Origin: Closterium sp. Naga37s-1
Taxonomy: Eukaryota; Streptophyta; Zygnematophyceae; Desmidiales; Closteriaceae
NCBI GenBank assembly: GCA_947471745.1
Contig: CANJKZ010001028.1
Location: forward strand, 218,501 to 282,500
DNA length: 64,000 bases
Direction of reading: 5' to 3'
The position numbers and the translations under genes are program-made. This document shows positions 1 to 10,149 of this stretch, piece by piece (the first letter of the stretch is position 1; each line of letters starts with the position of its first letter). The notes under the pieces were generated by a model that saw nothing but the letters and a program-made list of their open reading frames with translations, was not told the origin of the DNA and ran no database searches.

Positions 1-2
1 AC

Positions 3-1270
3 CAATATCAAGGTGCTTACCAACCAGCAAATCTTCAACAACGTGTTAATGCTGCCGTCTTGTCGCTTAACCAGATGTTTCCAACTCCGATGAGCATTGA
101 TGGCTCCAGTTATCAGCGTGGTCAGATGCCACAAGGAAGTGATGGGTCGAACAACTCTTTCTCCTTTGGTCCTGCTGGACAAGGACAACAAACACAACAA
201 GGGTCACAAGCGCCATCACTCTATCAGCTACAATCAGCTGACGGTACCGGAAGTTATATTCCTGCTTTTGCAAATCCTACAAAAATCAAAACGACAATGC
301 CTTTTAACGGTCAAGATTTTTATACCTGGAGCTTTGAGTTTGAGCTTCTTGTTCAGACCGCGGGGTTCTGGCAGCTGTATGACGGCACAGCACCATTTCC
401 ATCATACGGGTCACCACTTCAACAAGCCACTTTTCGATCGGCGTCGCTGACTGCATACACAGTTCTCGTTCGTAATCTGACTCCGACTGAACAGCTCGAA
501 ATTCGTTCTTTTCGTAACAGTGTCGCTCCCGCTGAAGCAGCTTGATTATACATGCAAGGGGTTCACATGGCAAAAGATACTGTCAACCAGAGTAAAATTT
601 TGACGCAGCTGTCAAATATACAGATGATAAACGGCGGGAAGGTGACGCAGTATATTAACCGCGCTCGAAATCTACGCGATCAACTTCAGAAGTGTGGAGG
701 GTACTTCCCCGACGTTATGTTCCACACGGTGCTACTTGCGGGTCTTGGACCAGAATGGCGACAGTGTCGCTCTATACTTCGGATGCAAGCACAGTTGTCC
801 GAGGGGGCACTCTGTGCCGCTCTCATCGCCGAGCAGCAGGATATGGATCTGCACAACGCTCGAGGAGGGAAAAAGATGGTAAACAATACAGTCAGTTTTT
901 ATTCTAATCCACGTCACAAGCCCGTTTGTTATTTTTGTCGAAAACCAGGACACACTATTGATACCTGCTGGTCGAAAGACAAACCATCTTGGAAGCGGTC
1001 TGCTTGGAAACATAATAAAGATTCTTCAAGTGAAGCAGAGAAGCCGGAAGCAGAGAAGCCGAACGCTGAGAAGCAGAATACTGCGAAGCTGAACTCTGCG
1101 AAGCCGACTACTGCACCTGCCAAGACACAAACAAAAGCAGTTATTAATTGCATGACATCAGTGTCAACGGTTTATGATCCTGATGCTGAAGAGCGGATTC
1201 ACAACCGGTTCAAGAACGAACTCAACACACCGATTCCACCTGAGGTCTATGCAAATCTTGCACATACCAT
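3..1270 (+). CDS. Gag part of Copia A
   Basis: The frame is open to the left window edge, so the true start is outside. The segment holds a Gln/Asn/Gly-rich N-terminal part, a UBN2-like Gag core with the motif FYTWSFEFELL (about 325-360), and a canonical CX2CX4HX4C zinc knuckle (CYFCRKPGHTIDTC, about 927-968) followed by Lys/Glu/Ala-rich repeats. Gag packages the element RNA into virus-like particles. It is a fossil copy. Confidence 0.8.
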
Positions 1271-2840
1271 TGCAGATCCCAATACTTGGTACCTCGACAG
1301 TTGCTGCGGTCAGCACATGTGTTCGTCAGAGACGCGTTTCATTGTGAATCAACGCCGTCTGGAGAATCCCGTTGTCGTCACGGTCGCCAATAACCAACGA
1401 CTTACAGCTCACTGGATGGGAAGTATTGTTCTGGACTCAGTTGAAGAAGACTTCAGTCTTCACCTGAACGAAGTTCTTCTGGTCCCTCGGCTTGGCTTCA
1501 ACCTCATGTCATCTGCACAGCTTATGAAGAACGGGATTACACTTCTCGGTGAACCTGGGAAATTCACTCTGAAGTACGGCGACAAGAAACTCGGCACGGC
1601 AGTTGAGCAAAATGGTGTTTTCGTTTTGAACTTCATACCTGAGCGCACTACTGCCGACTCTGATAACATTCTCTCGCTTGGTCCTTGGGAGCATCATGAT
1701 GATATTGATTACACCGACGATACAGTTCCACGTGAGGGAGTTGTCCCGACGTCTTCAACCACGGCTGCCTCCGTCATGTTGACCTTTGACGATCAAGGCT
1801 TGAATGATGTTGAGAACTCTCGGGAGTACATGGCTGCAGTTGAAGGTTGGGGTGATCCGACGAACATGCCGACTGATGACGGCATCTGGGGGGCTGACGA
1901 ACCTGATGAAACAACTTGGGGCGAGACACCTGCTGAACGCGATGCTCGTCTTCTCGCTGAAGCTGAACAACGTGTCGCTGAAATGGAGATTCTTGACTCG
2001 GGTCCTCTCGTTTGAGTTGAACCTGTACCTGCAGCATCCGATCAAGAAAGCGGTGAGTTAGTACTTGCTCCAGGCGAGTACGTGGATGTTGAGGTTCGTG
2101 TTCCACCACCAAATCTTACTCGTTACGTCGCACCTGCTTTCGATCAGATCCGCTCCGATGGTCATCAACTTCTGTTGTCGTTCTTCGCTAACGCCGAGTA
2201 TTACCTGCGCGCACAAGGTCACAAAGCCACGGGAGAAACATGGCATAAACGACTTGGTCATCCGTCGCAGTTTACGCTAAACAACACGATCAAGGCTGCA
2301 GTGCTTGACAAAAATTCGTTACTCTTACCGAACGGTCTCGAACTGAAGCCGGTGAATCGCCCGGCACCCTGCACCATCTGCCCTGCGGCAAACCTACCGC
2401 ACGAGCCGTTCCCGACTCATTTCCCTGGAGCTGACGATTATCAACTGATGGATAAGGTTTACAGCGATATACTTAACTTACCTGAGGATGGTTTCAACGG
2501 CGAACGCTACGTTATCACATTTACAGACGCTTCTACTCGTTACGTTTGGACTGGAAACATGACTAACCGTTTTCTTGCGTTTACAGCTTTTCGCACCTGG
2601 CTTCCTCTCGCCGAACGAGAGTCTGATACTAAGCTCAAGGCATTTCAGTGTGACGGCGCCGGCGAGTATCGCAGTACTGAGTTCACGGCCTATCTGCAAA
2701 AACGCGGGATAAGACGACTTTTTTCGTTGCCTCACGCTCATCAGCAGAGTGGCGTAGCAGAGAGGCTCAATAGGACTCTGCAAGAGAAGATGCGAGCCCT
2801 TCTTGCCCAGGCTCAACTCGGCCCACTCTACTGGCCTTTC
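1271..2840 (+). CDS. Protease and integrase part of Copia A
   Basis: An aspartic-protease-like stretch (WYLDSCCGQHM near 1288) is followed by the Copia pre-integrase motif WHKRLGHP (about 2242), a zinc-binding CTIC pair, and the catalytic core of integrase with FTDAST, FQCDGAGEYRS and HQQSGVAERLNRTL motifs (about 2520-2790). It ends where element B is inserted at 2841; the homologous continuation resumes after 10144. It is a fossil copy. Confidence 0.8.
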
Positions 2841-2965
2841 TGTCAGATTTATATGACATAGCTGCTGTAGGCTATAGTGGGGTAGCACATATGGGGTACA
2901 GTTTTCTAGGGTTTGTACTTGTACCCAACTTTCCCTTAGTCAACATCATTCCTCGTAATTTCTCA
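2841..2965 (+). repeat. 5' LTR of Copia B
   Basis: The 125-bp repeat begins TGTCAGATTTATATG and ends GTAATTTCTCA. It is identical by eye to 10020-10144. It contains the family core GGCTATAGTGGGGTAGC and the motif GTACTTGTACCCAAC that recur in the other short LTRs of this window. Confidence 0.95.
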
Positions 2966-2983
2966 TGGTATAGAGCGGGTTCC
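2966..2983 (+). other. Primer binding site of Copia B
   Basis: TGGTATAGAGCGGGTTCC follows the 5' LTR without a spacer. It resembles the plant initiator Met-tRNA primer site TGGTATCAGAGC, which primes minus-strand synthesis in most plant Copia elements. Confidence 0.85.
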
Positions 2984-3059
2984 CTCGTGGGAACGCTTCC
3001 TAGGGCCCACCAATCGAATTTTTTTTTTCTGCCCGGAGCGCGCTTCGCTCCTGCCCGAG

Positions 3060-3780
3060 TCGCGCCCCGCGTGCCCTCCCTACCGTCGCGCCCTCTCTAG
3101 GCCCCTTACGGTCCCTTCGCGTCGCCCTCAGCGACCCCTCTGACGGCCCTTCCAGCCGCCCTTACGGCCCCTCGTGCCGCCCTCACGGCCCCTCGCGCCG
3201 CCCTTCCGGCCCCTCGCGCCGCCCTTACGGCCCCCTACGGCCCGTCGCCGCCCTTCGCGGCCCCTTGCGCCGCCCTTCACGGCCCGTCGCCGCCCTCCGC
3301 GGCCCCTCGCGCTACCCTTACGGCCCGTCGCTACCCTCCACGGCCCCTCGTTCCGCCCTTCACGGCCCGTCCGCCGCCCTTCGCGGCCTCTCTCGGCCTG
3401 CCGTCGCCGCCTCTACAGCAGCAGCAGCCGCAGTCGCTACAGCGGCCGCCGCCGTCCCTGCAGGAGCGGCCGCCGCCGCCCCTGCAGCAGCAACTGCCGC
3501 CGCCGCTGCAGCAGCGGCCGCCGCCGTCCTGTGAGCAGCAGCCGCCGCTGCCCCTGCAGCAGCCGAGCCGCCCGAGCCGCCGAACCGCCCGAGCAGCCGA
3601 GTCGCCCGAGCCGCCGAACCGCCCGAGCCGCCGAGCCGCCCGAGCCGCCGAGCCGCCCGAGCCGCCGAGCCGCCGAACCGCCCGAGCCGCCGAGCCACCT
3701 GAGCCGCCGAGTCGCTGAGCTGCCGAGCTGCTGGTGCTGCCGAGCCGCCGAGCCGCCGAGCCGTCCGAGCCGCCCTGTCC
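3060..3780 (+). repeat. C-rich tandem-repeat leader of Copia B
   Basis: This is untranslated leader between the primer site and gag. Its left half is built of degenerate units around CGGCCCCTCGCGCCGCCCTT (about 20 bp). Its right half (about 3560-3770) is a GAGCCGCCGAGCCGCCC-type array. The sense strand is strongly C-rich and the antisense strand G-rich. Leaders at the same position in D, F, G and I have different units but the same strand bias. Confidence 0.85.
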
Positions 3781-3876
3781 TCTACACTCGGTCCGTCTCG
3801 CCTGCCCGGTAAGAGCAGCACCTCTACTACTGCGCTGCCCTTAGCCTACTGCTCGTGCTGCTAGTCTACTGCTGTC

Positions 3877-5090
3877 ATGGCTACCCCCAGTGTCCTCGCT
3901 TTTGACGCTGAGGGTCGGGCCATTGACTTTGACGTCTGGGTAGATGACCTGCAGCTTTTCCTACAGTGCGATAGGGCAGACGGTCTCTCCCTCTTTGACC
4001 TCACTTCTGGTGCCTCTCCTGCCCCCGCTGCTGATGCTGACGCCACTGTTCGCTCACAGTGGGCCACACGCGATGCTGCTGCACGTCTTGCTGTGCGTCG
4101 CCACTTGCCTACCTCTGAGCGTGCGCACTTTAGCCAGTACAAGAGTGCTAAGACCTTGTACGACGCTGTAGTTGCACGCTACTCTTCCCCTGCCACTGCT
4201 GCACTTAGCCGCCTCATCCTGCCGTACCTCTTCCCTGACCTCGCAGCTTTTCCCACAGTTGCTGACCTCATTACGCACCTCCGCACTAGTGACATTCGCT
4301 ACCGCGCTGCCCTTCCCGCTGAGTTCTGCGCCAAGAACCCCCCCCCTATGTACATCACCCTCTACTACATAGTCACCCGCCTCCCTGACACCCTTCGCCC
4401 GGTCAGGGACCACTTTCTCTCTGTTTGCCCCACCACCCTCACCGCTGACCTCCTCGAGGAGCGCCTCCTAGCAGCAGAGAAGAGCATAGTCGCTGTAGGA
4501 GCCTCTCGTGGCGACCCGCGCGCCCCTGTCTTTGAGGGGTGCTCCCCCTCTCCTCTATTGCCCTCTGTTGCCTCTGCTGCTGCGGCCGACCTCGTTGGTC
4601 TTGAGTCGGTCGGTGCGGCGTCTACCCCTAGCGGGAAACGCCGCCCTGGCAAGGGCAAGGGGGGCAGGGGCGCTGGAGGGGCTAGCGGGGGCGGTGGAGG
4701 CGGCGGTGGAGGCGGCGGAGGGGGTGGGGGTGGCGGTGGGGGTGGTGGCGGGGGTGGAGGTGTCGGTGGCGGCAGGAGGCGGAGGCGGAGGCGGCGGTGG
4801 CGGTGGGAGCGGAGGTGGCGGAGGTGGCGGCGGTGGAGGAGGCGGCGGCGGAGGAGGTGGAGCTGGTCGGGGTGGCGCTGCGCAGAGGGTTGGCTCCAGT
4901 GGTGGTCAGCGCCAGCAGCAGCAGCAGCAGCGCACTCGGGACATCCCCCCTCCTCAGCAGCTCCGTGAGTGGTACGCTGCACGCCAGCGGGGTGGGGGTA
5001 CTGGTCCGTGCACCTACGTCCTACGCACCGGCGACCGCGCGGGTGAGCAGTGCGGGGGTGCGCACTCCACCCAGCGCTGCTTTGGCCGCC
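3877..5090 (+). CDS. Gag part of Copia B
   Basis: The ATG at 3877 follows a CTG/CTA-rich stretch. The N-terminal core (MATPSVLAFDAEGR, VWVDDLQLFLQ, YKSAKTLYDAVVARYSSPAT, NPPPMYITLYYIVTRLPD) is shared with H, F and I. A long Gly-rich run (about 4670-4870) precedes a Gln run and a long-spaced zinc-knuckle-like motif C-X13-C-X3-H-X4-C (5009-5080) and then the conserved FDLDFDAILAAMYA segment further on. Gag forms the particle and binds RNA. Confidence 0.85.
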
Positions 5091-5399
5091 TGACGGACGC
5101 TTGGCGTCACCAGTTCCCTGAGGCCACTGAGATCCCTCGCTGGGGCGAGCTGTCTAGGGCGGGAGTAGCTATCTTTGACCTTGACTTTGATGCTATTCTT
5201 GCTGCCATGTATGCTGTGACTATTAGTGCTGAGGGTGACTGTTACCGGTGTTTTCCGCCCGACCCGGGCATTGAGACTGCTGCTCTAGGTACTGGTGAGG
5301 CTGCTGCTCTAGGTGCTAGCGAGGCTGCTGCTCTAGGTGCTAGTGCGTCTGCTTCCTCAGGTGCTGGTGAGTCTGCTCTCTCAGGTACTGCGTCGGCTT

Positions 5400-8300
5400 C
5401 GGCCTCCCACACCTTCACCCTTGACTCGGGGGCTTCTCGCTCCTTCTTTCGAGACCGCACCACACTCACGCCGCTTGGTCGGCCAGTTGCAGTCTCTCTG
5501 GCAGACCCCTCTGGGGGTCCTGTCCTTGCTCACTTCTCCACTGTCCTCCCGTGTCCGGCGGCCCCCTCTGGCACCCTGTCTGGTCTTTACCTCCCCTCGT
5601 TCTCTACAAACTTGGTGAGTGGTGCTGACCTACAGGATGCGGGGGTTCACCAGTTCACTCCTGCGAGTCATCGGGTGACCCACTGCACGGACGCTCGGAC
5701 AGGCCGACACCTGGCCACGTTTACACGTCGGCCGGGGTCGAGCCTGTACACACTAACCACTGCGTCTCCCCCGGTCCCTGCGTCTGGTCAGGTAGCTGCG
5801 TCGGGTCAGGTGTTTGCTGCAGCGTCCAGGTCTGGTCCTGAGTCTGCCCCCTGCTCGTGTCGCCTCCTGTCTCACGAGACTCTCCTCTGGCACCACCGCC
5901 TTGGTCACCCCTCCCTGCTTCGTCTCCGAGGCATGGCCTCCCGTGTCCTTGTCTCTGGTCTTCCCCGGTCCCTCCCTCCCCTTCCTCCGGGGCCTGCCCC
6001 TACCTGCGTCCCCTGTGTCGAGGGGCGGCAGCGGGCTGCCCCTCACTCCTCCCAGTTTCCTCCGACAGAGGCCCCGCTGCAGACACTTCACATGGACGTG
6101 TGGGGCCCGGCCCGCGTCCGTGGACAGGGTCACGAGCGCTACTTCCTGCTGGTGGTTGACGACTACTCGCGTTACACCACAGTCTTCCCCTTGCGCAGCA
6201 AGGGTGATGTCACTGAGGTGTTGATCAACTGGATCCGTGCAGCTCGTCTCCAGCTCAGGCAGAGCTTCGGCTCGGACTTTCCTGTTTTGCGTCTGCACTC
6301 TGACAAAGGCGGAGAGTTCTCCTCTGGCCTTCTGCGAGCCTACTGTCGTGCACGAGGCATCCGCCAGACCTTCACGCTTCCGGACTCTCCACAGCAAAAT
6401 GGGATTGCTGAGCGCTGCATTGGCATGGTCATGGACGTCGCCCGTACGTCCATGATGCATGCGGCTGCCCCCCATTTTCTGTGGCCGTTTGCGGTTCGGT
6501 ACGCGGCGCATCAGATCAACCTTCAGCCCAGGGTCTCCATGCCGGAGACCTCCCCAGCTTTGCTGTGGACGGGGAAGGTTGGCGATGCGTCTGCGTTCCG
6601 TGTCTGGGGATCTCGGGCGTTTGTCCGCGACTTGTCTGCGGACAAGCTGTCCCCTCGTGCTGCTCCTTGTGTCTTCCTTGGCTTCCCCCCTGACGCGCCA
6701 GGGTGGCAGTTCTACCACCCCACCTCTCGCCGTGTTCTGTCCTCCCAGGACGTCACGTTTGACGAGTCGGTCCCCTACTACCGCCTCTTCCCCTACCGCA
6801 CTCCGTCCCTCCCCCCGCCACCGCTCTTCCTTGTGCCAGGTCCCCCCCCGGTAGACCCCCTTCCCCCTCAGGGTCCTGCCCCTTCAGGTGTGTCCCAGGT
6901 AGACGCAGTCGAGCCTGTCGAGGTTGCTGGTGACTCTGGTGCTGCTGAGGGTGCTGAGCCTGGGGGTGCTGACTCTGGGGGTGCTGAGCGTGTGGGTGCT
7001 ACGCCTGGGGGTGCTGAGCCTGAGGGTGCTACGACTGGGGGTGCTGAGCCTGGGGGTGCTACGCCTGGGGGTGCTGAGCCTGGGGGTGCTACGCCTGGAG
7101 GTGCTGAGCCTGGGGGTGCGGAGCCTGAGGGAGTTGGGCCCGCTCGCGTGGCGTCTGGCGGTACTGTGCCTGGAGGTTCTCCGGGTGCTTTGTCTCGGCG
7201 GGAGCCACTCTCTCCACAGGAGCTGCGCGAATGGTTTGCCCGGCGGTGGAGGCGTGCTGCTGGAGCTGGAGGTTCTTCGGCTGCTGAGGGTGCTGGTGCC
7301 GCGGGTCCCGGAGGTGCTCGTACTGGGAGTACTGGAGCTGCTGGGCCTGCGGGTACTACTGGAGCTGGTGCCACTGCGTCTTCTCGTGGTCCGACTGGAG
7401 CTGGAGCTACTGCTGTCGGTCCTGGAGGCGGTCCTACTGGGGGTGCTACTGGTGCTGCTGGAGATACTGGAGCTGGAGGTGCTGCTGGCGCTGGTGCTAC
7501 CACTGGGGGTACTGGTGCTGTCCCTGCTGTGTCTGGAGTTGCTGCGCGGCCTCGACCGTACTTCGTTCCGCTCCTTGAGCAGGTTCTTGGTCTCCCGCCT
7601 TCTTCTGTTCCTCCTCCTCCCTTAGAGTGTCCACAGCCTGTCGAGTCACAGTTACAGTTACAGCCGGCCTCCCCACTGCCTGCTCCTTCTCCCTACACTG
7701 GTCCTACTGGAGGTCTTGCTGAGCGTCGTGAGCCTGCGTCTCGCCCTGCGTCGCCTGTCCGTGCTGCTCGCACTAGTGGTCGTGGTTCGCGTCAGCGTCC
7801 TCCTCCTGTCCCTGGCACGCACCGGATGTCTCTGCGTCCGTCCACTGCTCCTCTGCGTGCCCCTTTGCCTTCTCCTCCTGAGTCCTCTCTTCCTGCTCTT
7901 CCCGACCCGGAGTCGGACTCTCTTCGTGCTGCCAGTCCTACTGTCACGCGTCTCCTTGCTACTGTTGTCACTGACCCTTCCTTTGAGTCCACTGCTGCGT
8001 CTGCCCTAGTTACTGAGCTCGTCGACTTTGCTGCTCGCTGTCGTCTAGACTACGCTGCTAGTCTTGTTGCTGAGTCTGAGTCTGTCTGTCCTCCGTCCGT
8101 CGGGGGTGAGTGTGCCCTTGGCACGAACGTCCTTGAGGACAGGCAGGAGGAGTTCCAGTGTTTGGATGCTGCTTCACCTCATCTCGTGTCCGTACTGCTT
8201 ACCCCTGAGGGAGACCCGGATGCACTTGACATCCCGACTCTGCGCTCTTACGCGGAGGCGATAGAGGGTCCCTACTCCTCTCAGTGGCAGGCAGCTATGG

Positions 8301-9811
8301 ACGCAGAGATGGCTTCCTGGAAGTCCACAGGCACCTACGTTGACGAGGTTCCCCCGCCTCGGGCGAACATCGTCAGTGGCATGTGGATTTTCAGGGTGAA
8401 GCGGCCGCCGGGTTCTCCGCCTGTCTTCAAGGCGCGTTACGTGGCTCGTGGCTTCAGTCAGCGGCAGGGAGTTGACTACTTTCAGACCTTCTCTCCCACC
8501 CCGAAGATGACCACTCTTCGGGTACTGCTGCACATAGCTGCTCACCGTGACTACGAGCTGCACTCTCTTGACTTCAGCACTGCTTTCTTGCAGGGCAGCC
8601 TGCACGAGGAGATCTGGCTGCGTCGCCCACCTGGCTTCACTGGGTCTTTTCCTCCTGGCACCCAGTGGAGCCTCCGGCGGCCAGTCTACGGTCTCCGCCA
8701 GGCACCGCGTGAGTGGCACGACACACTGAGGACTGCACTTGCGGCTCTTGGGTTTGCTCCCTCTACTGCCGACCCGTCGCTGTTTCTGCGCACCGACACT
8801 TCTTTGCCGCCGTTCTACATCCTCGTGTACGTCGACGACTTGGTCTTTGCCACAGCTGACACTGCTGGACTCGCCCACGTGAAGTTCGAGCTGCAGAAGA
8901 GACACACGTGCACAGACCTGGGTGAACTGCGCAGCTACCTTGGCTTGCAGATCACCCGGGACAGAGCACGCCGCACCATTACCCTGACTCAGTCACACAT
9001 GGTGCAGCAGGTCCTTCAGCGCTTCGGCTTCACGTACTCCTCGCCTCAGGCCACTCCTCTGCCTACTCGCCACTCGCTCTCAGCTCTGCCTTCGGATGAG
9101 TCCGTAGAGTCGAGTGGCCCGTACCCAGAGCTTGTTGGCTGCCTCATGTACCTGATGACCTGCACACGACCTGACCTTGCATACCCTCTTACCATTCTCG
9201 CACGCTATGTTGCTCCTGGGAGACACAGACCGGAGCACATGGCTGCAGCGAAGAGGGTGTTGCGCTACTTGTGCAGTACGTCGGGCATGGGGCTTGTGCT
9301 TGGAGGGCAGAGTCCAGTGGTCCTCACTGGGCACGCAGACGCTTCTTGGGCTGACGACCAGGCTACGCAGCGGTCGTCACAGGGTTACACCTTCAGCCTT
9401 GGTTCCGGCTCTGTTTCGTGGTGGGCTACCCGCTCGTCTTCTGTTCTCGGCTCCAGTTGTGAGGCTGAGATCTACGCAGGAGCCATGGCTGCACAGGAAC
9501 TTCGCTGGCTCACCTACCTGCTGACTGACCTCGGAGAGCAGCCTCGTTCTCCTCCAGTGCTGTACGTAGACAACAAGGCCATGCTGGCCTTGTGTCGGGA
9601 GCAGAGACTGGAGCACAGAACGAAGCACATTGCTCTTCGCTACTTCCTTGCTCGTGAGCTACAGCAGCGTGGTCAGCTGCGCCTTGCGTACGTGGCCTCT
9701 GAGGCCAACACTGCTGATATCTTCACCAAGGCACTTGCGCCTTGTGATCATCAGCGCTTCTGTACTCAGCTTGGTCTTGTGCCTGCCTTGCCTCACTTGC
9801 TCACCCCTTGA
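5400..9811 (+). CDS. Protease, integrase, reverse transcriptase and RNase H of Copia B
   Basis: The protease motif FTLDSGASRSFF lies near 5415. Pre-integrase LWHHRLGHPS (about 5885), a CVPC zinc pair, integrase motifs DVWGP, VVDDYSRYTTVF, LHSDKGGEF and QQNGIAER (about 6095-6415) follow. After a repetitive linker comes reverse transcriptase (FKARYVARGFSQRQGVDY, LDFSTAFLQGSLHEEIW, YGLRQAPREWH, catalytic LVYVDDLVFA near 8830) and RNase H (HADASWADD, SSCEAEIYAGAM, YVDNKAMLALC, RTKHIALRYF). It ends at 9811, about 190 bp before the purine tract. Parts and order are complete for a Copia polyprotein. Confidence 0.93.
6940..7130 (+). repeat. Coding minisatellite in the Pol linker of Copia B
   Basis: A roughly 15-bp unit of the GGGGGTGCTGAGCCT type, often alternating as a 30-bp pair, is repeated in frame and encodes GGAEPGGATP-like repeats. 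It lies between integrase and reverse transcriptase, where each copy in this window has a different low-complexity sequence. Confidence 0.85.
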
Positions 9812-9996
9812 CCTTGTTTGTACTGTTACATATATCTATACACCTGCTCTTGCTTGTCTAGCCTTTATATATATATGTAATCCTGCATGTGAACTGGCCT
9901 TCTGGCCTTGAACTTGTGCTCGGAATGTGTGGTGACTTTGTGATCCACCCTGAGCTTGCCTTGCTTTGCTTGACTGGTCTTGTGACCCCTTGTTCT

Positions 9997-10017
9997 CCCC
10001 CACTTTGCCTATGGGGG
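9997..10017 (+). other. Purine-tract hairpin of Copia B
   Basis: CCCCCA and TGGGGG pair around a 9-nt loop; the right arm is the purine tract ATGGGGGTG that primes plus-strand synthesis and abuts the 3' LTR at 10020. The same hairpin is present beside the 3' LTRs of F (22411-22431), G (29970-29990), H (38047-38067) and I (46820-46840). Confidence 0.75.
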
Positions 10018-10019
10018 TG

Positions 10020-10144
10020 TGTCAGATTTATATGACATAGCTGCTGTAGGCTATAGTGGGGTAGCACATATGGGGTACAGTTTTCTAGGGTTTGTACTTG
10101 TACCCAACTTTCCCTTAGTCAACATCATTCCTCGTAATTTCTCA
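10020..10144 (+). repeat. 3' LTR of Copia B
   Basis: The 125-bp repeat is identical by eye to 2841-2965 and is followed by the CTTTC target duplication. Confidence 0.95.
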
Positions 10145-10149
10145 CTTTC

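Larger units (their letters stand above)
2841..10144 (+). mobile_element. Copia retrotransposon B, apparently full length and very young
   Basis: This 7304-bp element is inserted in the integrase region of A. It is flanked by a perfect 5-bp target duplication CTTTC (2836-2840 and 10145-10149). Its two 125-bp LTRs read identical, so the insertion is very recent. Parts in order: LTR, Met-tRNA-like primer site, GC-rich tandem-repeat leader, Gag, protease, integrase, variable linker, reverse transcriptase, RNase H, purine-tract hairpin, LTR. It looks whole or nearly whole. It belongs to the same short-LTR family as D, F, G, H and I. Confidence 0.95.
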
